Below, in pieces: positions 53,530 to 62,918 of a stretch of DNA of 64,000 bases. Numbering within the stretch: the stretch's first letter is position 1; each line of letters opens with the position of its first letter. Below the pieces are notes generated by a model. That model did not search any database, was not told where the DNA came from, and saw only the letters and a program-made list of their open reading frames with translations. The position numbers and the translations under genes were made by a program. Source of the DNA: Cylindrospermum sp. NIES-4074 (GTDB taxonomy: Bacteria; Cyanobacteriota; Cyanobacteriia; Cyanobacteriales; Nostocaceae); the NCBI GenBank assembly GCA_003994795.1, contig AP018269.1, forward strand, positions 6,351,687 to 6,415,686, given 5' to 3'.

Positions 53530-54594
53530 ATGAGTGAAAAAGTAACACAAACATTTCAGGAGCCACTAAAATCGTGGCTTGATCCTAAGACATATTATCA
53601 AATCCTTGTAGTTACTCCCCCTGATCCTAATACTAAAAAAAAAGGACAAAATATACAAACAAAAATAGTAGTTAAAACCAAGGAAGAATTTGACACCTAT
53701 CTGACTGATAAGAATAATCTTGATGGTTTTAAGGAAACGGTAGGTTCGCATTTACCCTCACCTGGGGTAACTCTAGACGATGATTTTCTGAAAGCAATTT
53801 TCTCATCTGAGTCAGATTGTGGGACATCCGTCCTAATGAAACCAAATCAACTAGATGCTAATAATTTTTATGCTACAAGCCGGAGTCTATTACAGAGCCG
53901 CAAACTATCTCAGCTAATTGCTAACACATGGTACTGCTATGTGACAGCAAAAGAATCAGAAGCATGGAAGCGTTTTCAAAATGGTGATTGGCATACAGAT
54001 TCTCACATATTAAATGGACTCATAGCTAGAGAGATTTTCTTTGTTTCTCAAAGCGTTTACCCATCTGAGCTTGAACCCGAAAATCTTGATATTTATTATC
54101 CACTCAGGGGTAGAATCGCAATTCCTCCAAATGGTGACAAAGAAAATGGAAAACCAAGATTCTTGATTTTGCCCAACAGTACAGCTTGGGAGAGAATTGC
54201 TTTGAGCCTTTTACTAGCAGGACAGGCATATCGCCAAATTGGAGAAGGCAACTCACCTACTGATCATATTTATCAACAAATTTCCGAGCCTATTTTTAGT
54301 ACAGGTGAAATAATTCATAGGTATGGGCTAGACGTGGTATGGTCTGACTATATAGGTAAGATCAGCGAAGTACAATTTAGTCCGGTAGATGTTTCTACTA
54401 ATTATCAAGTTGTTATTCCTTATCCTCCAATACCTGATGAAAAAAATCTATCTCTTGAAGAAATTGAAAAATGGGCTAAAGCTTCTGATAAAGAAGCACC
54501 ATTTCCCTTCTATCGTATAAGAGAAGGCAACAGATATGTAGGTATAGATTATGTCTCACCTCCATACCCTTACATACCGCTATCTACTACATAA
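53530..54594 (+). CDS. Unrecognised protein in the YcaO cassette
   Basis: 354 residues, no known family. No signal peptide or membrane helix. Segments include ILVVTPPDPNTKKKGQ, a DDDFLKAIFSSESDCGTS region near 100, a more compact core (ATSRSLLQSRKLSQLIANTW, then RIALSLLLAGQAYRQIG) and a Pro/Tyr-rich end: IPYPPIP near 297 and SPPYPYIPLSTT at the very C-terminus. It begins 26 bp after the amidohydrolase stop, so it is in the same transcript. It could be a dedicated partner of the cyclodehydratase or itself a substrate, with Ser/Thr residues next to the Pro-rich tail. Lower GC than the neighbours and no HIP1 site. Confidence 0.75.
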   Translation: MSEKVTQTFQEPLKSWLDPKTYYQILVVTPPDPNTKKKGQNIQTKIVVKTKEEFDTYLTDKNNLDGFKETVGSHLPSPGVTLDDDFLKAIFSSESDCGTSVLMKPNQLDANNFYATSRSLLQSRKLSQLIANTWYCYVTAKESEAWKRFQNGDWHTDSHILNGLIAREIFFVSQSVYPSELEPENLDIYYPLRGRIAIPPNGDKENGKPRFLILPNSTAWERIALSLLLAGQAYRQIGEGNSPTDHIYQQISEPIFSTGEIIHRYGLDVVWSDYIGKISEVQFSPVDVSTNYQVVIPYPPIPDEKNLSLEEIEKWAKASDKEAPFPFYRIREGNRYVGIDYVSPPYPYIPLSTT

Positions 54595-54703
54595 AACAAC
54601 TGGGAGTTCAATAGATATTAATTAGTATAATCTGTTACTAATAAAACTAACTATTGCTTTTTCCCTCACATAAGATCAAAAAATAAATTGTTCAATTGTT
54701 CAA

Positions 54704-54795
54704 TTTTGTAGGGTGCATTAAGTTAGTTTAAGACACCATCTTATGTAAATATAATTTACAGGTGCTTTATGCTGTTGCTAACACACCCTACAAAA
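54704..54795. repeat. 92-bp fold-back element (TTTTGTAGGGTG ends)
   Basis: TTTTGTAGGGTG and CACCCTACAAAA are perfect 12-bp inverted ends. The interior has a second partial pair and no coding. The element occupies the gap between the unknown protein and the giant kinase gene. Confidence 0.6.
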
Positions 54796-55091
54796 AAAGG
54801 ATCTTTTTTTAATTGTAACTCTCTCACAATAACAATCTACAACTATGATATACATCCATTTACTTTAAAATTGCCATAGTAAAAATATTGGCTTTTGATG
54901 CTAAATATTTGCTCTATATTTCTGAGAGTTTTGCTAGTAAAATTATTGGTAATTTTTTAGTTTAAGTTAGGTAAAGAAGCATTAAATACAAAAAATAAAA
55001 AGCCTTATGAGGCAAATTTTTCAAGTAATTTAGATGCAATTTAGCATACTCTTTACTAAAGAACCAAAAGGTTAAAAAATAGGGTTTAAAG

Positions 55092-58000
55092 ATGGATAGC
55101 ATCATAGATTATCAAATTACTGAGAAAATATATGAAAGTGCTAATTCGTTGGTCTATCGAGGTGTTCTCAAACCAGATAACCAAGTAATTATTCTGAAGA
55201 TTATCAAAGAAAATTATCCCAAGCCTTCAGAATTAACTCGATATAAACAAGAATATGAAATTACCCGTTTATTAAATGCAGATGGGATTATTAAAGCTTA
55301 CGATTTAAAGCGATATAAAAATAGTTTAATCATGCTCTTAGAGGACTTTGGAGGTCAGTCTTTAAACCTGCTAAAGTCCCAAATTCAGTTTAGCTTAGAA
55401 CAATTTCTCACTATTGCAATTCAAGCTACTGACAGTTTAGCAGCCATTCATGCCGCTAACATTATCCACAAAGATATTAACCCTGCTAACATTGTCTATA
55501 ACCAAAAAACTGGACAACTAAAAATTATTGACTTTGGTATTTCTACCCGTTTATCTCAAGAAAATCAGATTGTTAGCAACATCAATCAATTAGAAGGAAC
55601 ATTAGCTTATATTTCTCCAGAACAAACTGGTAGAATAAACCGGGGTATAGATTACCGGAGTGATTTTTATTCTTTAGGTGTGACTTTCTATGAACTGTTA
55701 ACAAATCAACTTCCCTTTACTACCAATGACCCCATAGAATTAGTCCATTGTCATATCGCACAACACCCAAAAAAACCAGATGAACTGATTGCTTCAATTC
55801 CTTTAACATTATCTAATATCATTATCAAATTGTTAGCAAAAACCCCAGAGGAAAGATATCAAAGTGCTTGGGGAATTAAAGCAGATTTAGAAACTTGTCT
55901 CCAGCAATTAAAGACTACAGGAAACATTGGTCATTTTTCTTTAGGATATCAGGATATTTCTGATAAGTTTCATATTCCACAAAAACTCTATGGACGAGAG
56001 CAGGAAATTACTCAACTGTTAACCTCTTTTGAGCGAGTTAGCCAAGGTAAAGCGGAAATAATTCTGGTTTCTGGTTATTCAGGTATCGGTAAATCTGCCT
56101 TAGTTAATGAAATTCATAAACCAATTACAAAACAAAGAGGATTCTTTATCAATGGTAAATTTGACCAGTTACAACGAGATATTCCTTATGCAGCAATAAC
56201 CCAAGCTTTGCAAGGTTTAGTCCGTCAACTCTTGAGTGAACCGGAAATAACCCTAAAAACTTGGAAAGAAAAAATCTTAGCAGTTTTAGGAAATAATGGT
56301 CAAATAATTATTGATATCATTCCTGACTTAGAAAAGATTATCGGTAAACAGCCGTTGGTTGAGCAACTAGGAGCAACGGAAACACAGGATAGATTTAACT
56401 TGTTTTTTGCCAGATTTGTCCACATTTTCAGTCAAAACCAACACCCCTTAACAATGTTTCTCGATGACTTACAATGGGCTGATTTACCATCTTTGAATTT
56501 AATTGAAAAATTAATTACCAATGTTGACAGCCAATATTTATTGATTATAGGGGCATACCGAGATAATGAAGTCAGTCCTACCCATCCTTTAATGCAAACA
56601 TTAGAGCAAATTAAAAAATCTGAAGTTACAGTTAATCAAATTATGCTTCAACCTTTGGGAATTAGCGATGTTAAACAATTAATGGCTGATACCCTAAATT
56701 GCTCTAGAGAAGATGTACAACATTTAGCAAAGTTAGTCACTAAAAAAACTGCTGGTAATTCTTTCTTTATCACTCAATTACTCCAAACATTGTATAAAGA
56801 AAAACTATTAGTGTTGAATGTTCCTCAACTCCCCATTCATCAAAGAGAAAATAACCAGTGTTTTTGGCATTGGAATATTGAGCAAATTCAACAAATAAAT
56901 ATAACTGATAATGTAGTTGATTTGATGGTCAGAAAGATTGAAAAACTAGATCAAAATACACAAAATATTTTAAAATTAGCTGCTTGTATAGGCAACAGAT
57001 TTAATTTAGAAATTCTGTCCATTGTCAATATAAAATCACTTACTTTCACTTCTCAGGAACTACAGCCAGCACTTCAGGAGGGTTTGATTATTCCTCTAAG
57101 CAATGACTATAAATTACCCTTGCTATGGAGTGAAGAAGAAATATCAGGTGATACTTCAGAAATTTCCTCGGACTTCATCCCAAAAACTTCTACATCTATT
57201 CCCTATAAATTTTTACATGATCGAGTACAACAAGCGGCTTATAGTCTGATTTTAGAAGCAGAGAAAAAATCTATTCATTTGCAAATAGGCCGTTTGTTGA
57301 GGAACAATACTCCAGCAGATGAATTAGAGGAAAATATTTTTAGTATTGTCCATCAACTTAACGAAGGATTAGAATTAATTACTGAACCATTAGAGAAATA
57401 TGAGTTAGCTAAATTGAATCTTCAAGCAGCTAAAAAATCTAAAGCCTCGACAGCTTATGAACCTGCTCTTAAATATTTACAAATGGGATTAAGGCTCTTA
57501 GGATCAAATAGCTGGAATGAGCAATATAAATTGACATGGGAATTGCATATAGAAACTTTAGACTTGCTTTATTTAAACACTAAATTTGAGCAATTTGAAG
57601 AGTTTTCTAATACTATTCTGCAACAAGCCCAAGAAATTCTTGATCAAGCAAAAGTTAATCAGCTACAAATACTATATTATTGTACCACATTTCAAGCTAA
57701 TAAAGCAATAGATATTGCTATTAAAATTTTAAGAAACTTGGGAATACATATTTCTCAAGAACAGGACGATATAGAAAATAAAATTACACAACAACAAGAC
57801 TTGATACAATTATTTTTACAGGATAAAAACCTTGAATATTTATATCAGTTACCTGTAATGACCGATAAGTATCAAATAGCAGCAATACAAATACTACAAC
57901 AAATTATTGCAGCTACACATACGACAAACTTCCCTTTATTTGTTGAAATAATATTGATTCAGCTTAATCTTTGTATAAAATATGGAAACCCACCTAATGC

Positions 58001-60920
58001 AGCTTATATATATAATACTTATGGAATGCTTTTATGTAGCATAAAACAAGATATTGATTATGGATATCAGTTTGGTAATTTGGCTCTCAAGCTAGTAGAA
58101 AAATCTAAGATTACAAAATTAGAAGTTTTTGTTTTACAAATGTATTATGGACAGATATGGCATTGGAAAGAGTATCTCAGGAATATAGTTGCACAAAATA
58201 AATTAATACATGGCTTTAAAATAGGCATAGATGCTGGAGAAAATGAGTTTGCTTCTTATGTAGCTATAAATTATTGCCTGATTAAGTTTTTCGAGGGAAA
58301 AAATTTAGAAGAAGTTGAACAGGATTACGAAAAATATTCTGGGGTAATTAAAAATTTAAAACTACAATTTTCTATATTTTCTATAGAAATATTTCATAAA
58401 TTAATCATTAAATTCTCAAGCATACATAATTATAACATATTAATAATTAGTGAAAAAATAGAAAAAGAATATTTAGAAAATTGGATTCAAAATAATAGTC
58501 AATGGTTAATCTTTTTTTTCTATTTTGCCAGGACATTTTATTGTTATCTTTTAAAAGATTATTCTTGTGCTTGTGCTAACGGAATTAAGGCAGAAAAATA
58601 TGTAAAAGCTTCTAGCTCATTTTTAACGGCTCCTCAGCATAATTTCTATTCTTCTCTTTCTTATCTTGCTTATTATAGTGCTGGGGATATAAAGCAGCAA
58701 CAAAATTTAATTGAGCAAGTAGATAAAAATCAAGAGAGCATGAAAATATGGGCTAGGTACTGCCCAGAAAATTTTCAACATAAATATGATTTAGTAGCGG
58801 CTGAGAAAGCTAGGGTTTTAGGACAAAATTGGCAAGCAGAAGAATTATATGAAAAAGCTATTCAAGGTGCTAAAAAATATGAATTTATTCATGAAGAAGC
58901 TCTGACTTATGAACGATCTGCTGAATTTTATTTAGAACTACGTAGGGAAGAAATAGGTCAGTTATATCTGAGAAATGCCCATCATTGTTACACTCGCTGG
59001 GGAGCTAAAGCCAAAGTCAAACAATTAGAAGATGAATATCCGCAATATTTTCTAGGAACTACAAACCAAGGGACAGCTAAAAGCCTCAGCACAACTATCT
59101 CCACTAGCGGTAGTAATGGAGAATTCCTCGACTTAACAACGGTTATTAAAGCATCTCAAGCACTAGCTGGAGAAATTGTTCTCAGCAAGTTGCTGGCAAA
59201 GTTGATGAAAATAGTGATTGAGAATGCAGGTGCTCAAAAAGGCTTTTTGCTTTTACATTCTGATGATAACTGGGTCATTGAAGCCGTGGGAGCAATAGAT
59301 TCTGATGACGTTACCATACTACAATCTTTTCCAGTAGACTCACCAGATGCCTCCACCCAGACACCGCTGCTCTCAACCGCTATCATCAACTATGTTGCCC
59401 GCACCCAGGAAAATGTAGTTCTCAATGATGCCGCCGAGGAGGGACAATTTAGCCGCGACCCCTACATTGTCACCACTCAACCTAAATCAATTCTCTGCAC
59501 TCCCCTACTCAATCAAGGGAAATTGAGCGGTATTTTATATTTAGAAAATAATCTCGCAACGGGGGCATTTACACCAGGGCGTGTTGAAGTCTTAAATATC
59601 CTTTCTAGTCAAGCTGCTATCTCTATTGAAAATTCTCGCCTCTACGCAACCCTGGAGCAAAAAGTAGAAAAGCGTACTCAAGAACTATCACAAACTCTAG
59701 AAATTCTCAAAGCCACTCAAGCTAAATTAGAATTTGAAAATGCGCTGCTAAAAAGTGCCGAAGAATCCTCAATTTATGATTATCAAGTTGGGGGTAGTTT
59801 GCCAATTGATGCTCCTACTTATGTAGTGCGCTCTGCCGACCGTTATCTCTACAAAGCATTAAAAACTGGAGAGTTTTGTTACATTCTCAATACCCGACAG
59901 ATGGGCAAATCAAGTTTGATGGTGCGGATGATGCACCACTTGCAGCAAGAAGGTTTTTGCTGTGCTGCCATTGACATGACTCGAATTGGTAGTGAAAACA
60001 TTACCCCAGAGCAATGGTACAAAGGATTAGCTGTTGAGTTGTGGCAAGGTTTTGACCTGCTAGACAAGATTAATTTAAAAGCTTGGTGGCAAGAAAATAT
60101 CGAACTTTCTCCTGTGCAGCGATTGAGTAGATTTTTTGAAGAAGTTTTGTTAGGCGAAGTTAAGTTGCCGGATGATACTCCTGCACCGAAAATTGTCATC
60201 TTTTTAGATGAAATTGATAGTGTTTTAGGTTTAGATTTTTCAGTTAATGACTTCTTTGCCCTAATTCGCTCCTGCTATAATCAACGTGGTATTAATCCAG
60301 AGTATAAGCGGTTGTGCTTTGTTTTATTGGGAGTTGCTACTCCTAGTGATTTAATCACAGATTATCGCCGAACGCCTTTTAATATTGGTCAGGCAGTTCA
60401 ACTGCATGGCTTCCAATTACACGAAGCTCAACCTCTGCTTCAAGGTTTATCAGACAAGGTGAGCAACCCGCAAGCAGTGCTTCAAGAAGTATTGTTCTGG
60501 ACTAATGGTCAGCCGTTTTTAACTCAAAAGATTTGCAAGCTGATTCGCAGTTTATCATCTTCTATTCCCGAAAAAACTGAAAAAGCCTGGATTGAGAATT
60601 TGATTCGCACAAATATGATAGAAAATTGGGAAGGTCAGGACGAACCAGAGCATTTAAGGACGATTCGCGATCGCATCCTCAAGGGAGAACGGCAAGCTAC
60701 TCAGGTGCTAGAACTGTATCGGCAAATTTTAGAGCAAGGACAGGTGAGGGCAGTAGATAGTCTGGATGAACGAGAATTGATATTATCAGGTTTATTAGTT
60801 AAAGAACAGAGTTATTTAAAAATCCACAACCGGATTTATGAATTAATTTTTAACAATAGTTGGATTGAGCTACAGGCGTCGCTGAATCGAAATATGAATG
60901 GTGCAGATCCTGCGAATTAG
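55092..60920 (+). CDS. Ser/Thr kinase - AAA ATPase - GAF - AAA-like fusion protein
   Basis: 1942 residues. Kinase domain (1-275): Lys36 in VIILKI, catalytic loop [11 protein letters not shown] (Asp128), DFG at 147-149, [13 protein letters not shown]_16-type ATPase (about 296-600): [11 protein letters not shown], Walker [10 protein letters not shown], Walker [10 protein letters not shown]. Helical TPR-like region to about 1330. GAF domain (about 1350-1520). Short coiled coil ([18 protein letters not shown]). C-terminal AAA-like domain (about 1563-1942): Walker [10 protein letters not shown], Walker [11 protein letters not shown]. In the usual cyanobacterial relatives a histidine kinase follows the GAF domain; here it is replaced by the AAA-like module. 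A signalling hub is likely; the input is unknown. Confidence 0.9.
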   Translation: MDSIIDYQITEKIYESANSLVYRGVLKPDNQVIILKIIKENYPKPSELTRYKQEYEITRLLNADGIIKAYDLKRYKNSLIMLLEDFGGQSLNLLKSQIQFSLEQFLTIAIQATDSLAAIHAANIIHKDINPANIVYNQKTGQLKIIDFGISTRLSQENQIVSNINQLEGTLAYISPEQTGRINRGIDYRSDFYSLGVTFYELLTNQLPFTTNDPIELVHCHIAQHPKKPDELIASIPLTLSNIIIKLLAKTPEERYQSAWGIKADLETCLQQLKTTGNIGHFSLGYQDISDKFHIPQKLYGREQEITQLLTSFERVSQGKAEIILVSGYSGIGKSALVNEIHKPITKQRGFFINGKFDQLQRDIPYAAITQALQGLVRQLLSEPEITLKTWKEKILAVLGNNGQIIIDIIPDLEKIIGKQPLVEQLGATETQDRFNLFFARFVHIFSQNQHPLTMFLDDLQWADLPSLNLIEKLITNVDSQYLLIIGAYRDNEVSPTHPLMQTLEQIKKSEVTVNQIMLQPLGISDVKQLMADTLNCSREDVQHLAKLVTKKTAGNSFFITQLLQTLYKEKLLVLNVPQLPIHQRENNQCFWHWNIEQIQQINITDNVVDLMVRKIEKLDQNTQNILKLAACIGNRFNLEILSIVNIKSLTFTSQELQPALQEGLIIPLSNDYKLPLLWSEEEISGDTSEISSDFIPKTSTSIPYKFLHDRVQQAAYSLILEAEKKSIHLQIGRLLRNNTPADELEENIFSIVHQLNEGLELITEPLEKYELAKLNLQAAKKSKASTAYEPALKYLQMGLRLLGSNSWNEQYKLTWELHIETLDLLYLNTKFEQFEEFSNTILQQAQEILDQAKVNQLQILYYCTTFQANKAIDIAIKILRNLGIHISQEQDDIENKITQQQDLIQLFLQDKNLEYLYQLPVMTDKYQIAAIQILQQIIAATHTTNFPLFVEIILIQLNLCIKYGNPPNAAYIYNTYGMLLCSIKQDIDYGYQFGNLALKLVEKSKITKLEVFVLQMYYGQIWHWKEYLRNIVAQNKLIHGFKIGIDAGENEFASYVAINYCLIKFFEGKNLEEVEQDYEKYSGVIKNLKLQFSIFSIEIFHKLIIKFSSIHNYNILIISEKIEKEYLENWIQNNSQWLIFFFYFARTFYCYLLKDYSCACANGIKAEKYVKASSSFLTAPQHNFYSSLSYLAYYSAGDIKQQQNLIEQVDKNQESMKIWARYCPENFQHKYDLVAAEKARVLGQNWQAEELYEKAIQGAKKYEFIHEEALTYERSAEFYLELRREEIGQLYLRNAHHCYTRWGAKAKVKQLEDEYPQYFLGTTNQGTAKSLSTTISTSGSNGEFLDLTTVIKASQALAGEIVLSKLLAKLMKIVIENAGAQKGFLLLHSDDNWVIEAVGAIDSDDVTILQSFPVDSPDASTQTPLLSTAIINYVARTQENVVLNDAAEEGQFSRDPYIVTTQPKSILCTPLLNQGKLSGILYLENNLATGAFTPGRVEVLNILSSQAAISIENSRLYATLEQKVEKRTQELSQTLEILKATQAKLEFENALLKSAEESSIYDYQVGGSLPIDAPTYVVRSADRYLYKALKTGEFCYILNTRQMGKSSLMVRMMHHLQQEGFCCAAIDMTRIGSENITPEQWYKGLAVELWQGFDLLDKINLKAWWQENIELSPVQRLSRFFEEVLLGEVKLPDDTPAPKIVIFLDEIDSVLGLDFSVNDFFALIRSCYNQRGINPEYKRLCFVLLGVATPSDLITDYRRTPFNIGQAVQLHGFQLHEAQPLLQGLSDKVSNPQAVLQEVLFWTNGQPFLTQKICKLIRSLSSSIPEKTEKAWIENLIRTNMIENWEGQDEPEHLRTIRDRILKGERQATQVLELYRQILEQGQVRAVDSLDERELILSGLLVKEQSYLKIHNRIYELIFNNSWIELQASLNRNMNGADPAN

Positions 60921-61089
60921 GGTTCTACCGCTCCCTTGATGTAAAATCTGGTTCACAATCATTGAAAGCTTTATACTGTAGGCATTTCACCTAATACAAT
61001 GCTAATGGGATCACTGTTGTTCGCATTCAGGAAATTGAAGTTACCCTAACCTCGCCAAATGCGAAATCTGTCAGGCTGTAGACATTATT

Positions 61090-61182
61090 AGGACTTACGC
61101 AAGATGTGGCAGCCAAAGCTTATTTTTGCGGAGCGGTAATTCATGAATTACCGCTACTTTCGTTCTGTTTTACGTAAGTCCT
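61090..61182. mobile_element. 93-bp MITE-like element, AGGACTTACG ends
   Basis: Ends AGGACTTACG and CGTAAGTCCT are perfect 10-bp inverted repeats matching those of the 250-bp element near 48.6 kb. In the middle is a perfect 24-bp palindrome, AGCGGTAATTCA and its complement. No transposase. Flanking duplication is unclear. Likely an internally deleted sibling. Confidence 0.65.
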
Positions 61183-61391
61183 GATTATGAGTCAACAAGA
61201 CCGCATCTGTCAGTTCAAAGGTTGTATTACGGGCAAACTTCAGTATGTGTTCTATCAAACGCTTTTGACCACAACCACCTGAATTTAGCTGAATTTATCT
61301 GAAATTTAAAAATCCTGAATTTAGCTGAACTTTTAATGTGTGAAAGTAAGGTATATTATTAATGTACACGCACAAATGCTAGGAGAATTTT

Positions 61392-61934
61392 ATGCCTCAG
61401 GTCTTGGCAAAAATCACTCGTTCTTTTATTAAACCTGCCTTGTGTTTACTGTTAGTTTTTGGTTGTCTGTTTGGTTTTACTGCTGGAAGCGAAGCTGCTG
61501 CTGTTGAAAACAATGCATTAGTTCAAGTCAATCCCCCTGGCGGAATACAGAGCCTTTTATCTAGCTTAAACGTATCTAATCTTCAAAATTCCATCGACTT
61601 CTATCAGAACAAACTTGGGTTAATACGTAACACAAAATTTGATACCGATGATTGGACTCAGTTTTTCGTCATAGGCAAAGAATCAATTAGCCAGATATCC
61701 CCAGCAACACCTCAAATTGGGCTTTACCAAGGTAGCGTAAAAAGTAACAGTACATCTGTTCCTACAATCATTGTAAATGACATAGAACAATATCGTGACT
61801 ACCTGATAGACAATGGCATCGAAGTAGGGGGTATTATACCTATTGAAGTTGCAGGGGGGAAGGTAGGACTGAAATTAGCGTTCTTAACTGACCCAGATGG
61901 TAACAAATTGACTATTAGACAAGACCTTATTTAA
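61392..61934 (+). CDS. Exported VOC-family (glyoxalase/bleomycin-resistance fold) protein
   Basis: 180 residues: a signal peptide (hydrophobic ALCLLLVFGCLFGFTA, cleavage near SEAAA) and a vicinal-oxygen-chelate domain: SLNVSNLQNSIDFYQNKLGL, DDWTQFFVIG, and the C-terminal AFLTDPDGNKLTIRQ. Most VOC proteins are cytoplasmic, so export is unusual. Metal-binding His/Glu residues of glyoxalase are not all evident, so a catalytic role is doubtful. AGGAG lies ahead of the ATG, with a clear terminator after the stop. Confidence 0.85.
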   Translation: MPQVLAKITRSFIKPALCLLLVFGCLFGFTAGSEAAAVENNALVQVNPPGGIQSLLSSLNVSNLQNSIDFYQNKLGLIRNTKFDTDDWTQFFVIGKESISQISPATPQIGLYQGSVKSNSTSVPTIIVNDIEQYRDYLIDNGIEVGGIIPIEVAGGKVGLKLAFLTDPDGNKLTIRQDLI

Positions 61935-62024
61935 GAAGAATTGTCTAGACATTCTTCTTGAAATTCGCTTTGTCAGTGAAAGGTGCTGAATCTGGTAATT
62001 AAGACAAATTAATTACCTTGTTCC

Positions 62025-62050
62025 AATCCCCTAATTAGAATTAGGGGATT
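62025..62050 (+). terminator. Terminator of the VOC gene
   Basis: AATCCCCTAATT and AATTAGGGGATT form a perfect 12-bp stem with a 2-nt loop followed by TCTATTT. It lies about 90 bp past the stop codon. Confidence 0.65.
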
Positions 62051-62918
62051 TCTATTTAAAATTCCGAATCTTGCAATTTGCTACCACACATAGCTAAAAT
62101 ACTTATTACATCAGTCTTTCAGCATACTTCTTCGCTCCATCAGTTCCATCTGATGTTGTATGCGATCAATCGCCTCCAAGATACCAAACTAGATACCAAT
62201 GAACATGAAATGGATGTTTCTACTTTAATTATTAAATTTCGACACCTACTTACTTGTTGATTATTTTTAATTGCTGCTTATCCCTCTTCCATCACTCTAG
62301 GCAACGCAAAATTTTAGACCTTTATTTAACAAGGGTTTTGGCGATTTATTAATGTTTGAAAATGTTCGCCACATTTTGTTAGTAATAAAATGTTCAAACC
62401 TTTACCAGATCTGGATTTCAATATTAGGGAATTATTTTTGTGATTCCCAGTTTAATGGAAGAGGGTTATTGAGAAACGAGTATACCGATTTTTAAGCATA
62501 TGCAAATAAATTTAAACTTTTTATACCAAAACTTACGGGAGTCCTATTTGAGTTGTGAACTTACTCATGGATGCAAAAGAAGTCTTTACAGGGAACGGGA
62601 AACAGAATTTTCTCAGTAATTATTTAGAGATAAACAGTATAATTTAAATTAAAAGTTACGGTTATTTTAGGTAATAACCCTCTGTGACACTTTATGGTGA
62701 GGGATGTGACTTAAAAATCTATAACTGTGTCTATAAATTAATTTTTAACATGAGTTAGATTTTACGTCATACATGATATTCTCAGTAATAAATAACCAAA
62801 TTTTTCAAATGAGCGATAAATATTTACCTTTACTTGGAGAAAAGCCATTGAACGTAAGACCAGGGTGCAAGTTAGTCAAACAACTCAGGATAAATAAAAG
62901 CTTTCACTCTAGCTCATT
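62051..62918. other. Long AT-rich intergenic region
   Basis: About 870 bp before the HTH-AAA gene. Short frames (for example 60 codons from 62,078) lack ribosome sites and have poor composition. There are no direct evident repeats or RNA gene. The promoter of the following gene should lie here. Confidence 0.4.

Noticed and set aside
62078-62260. 60-codon frame downstream of the VOC gene
   Set aside because: No ribosome site; composition is poor and it lies in AT-rich spacer.
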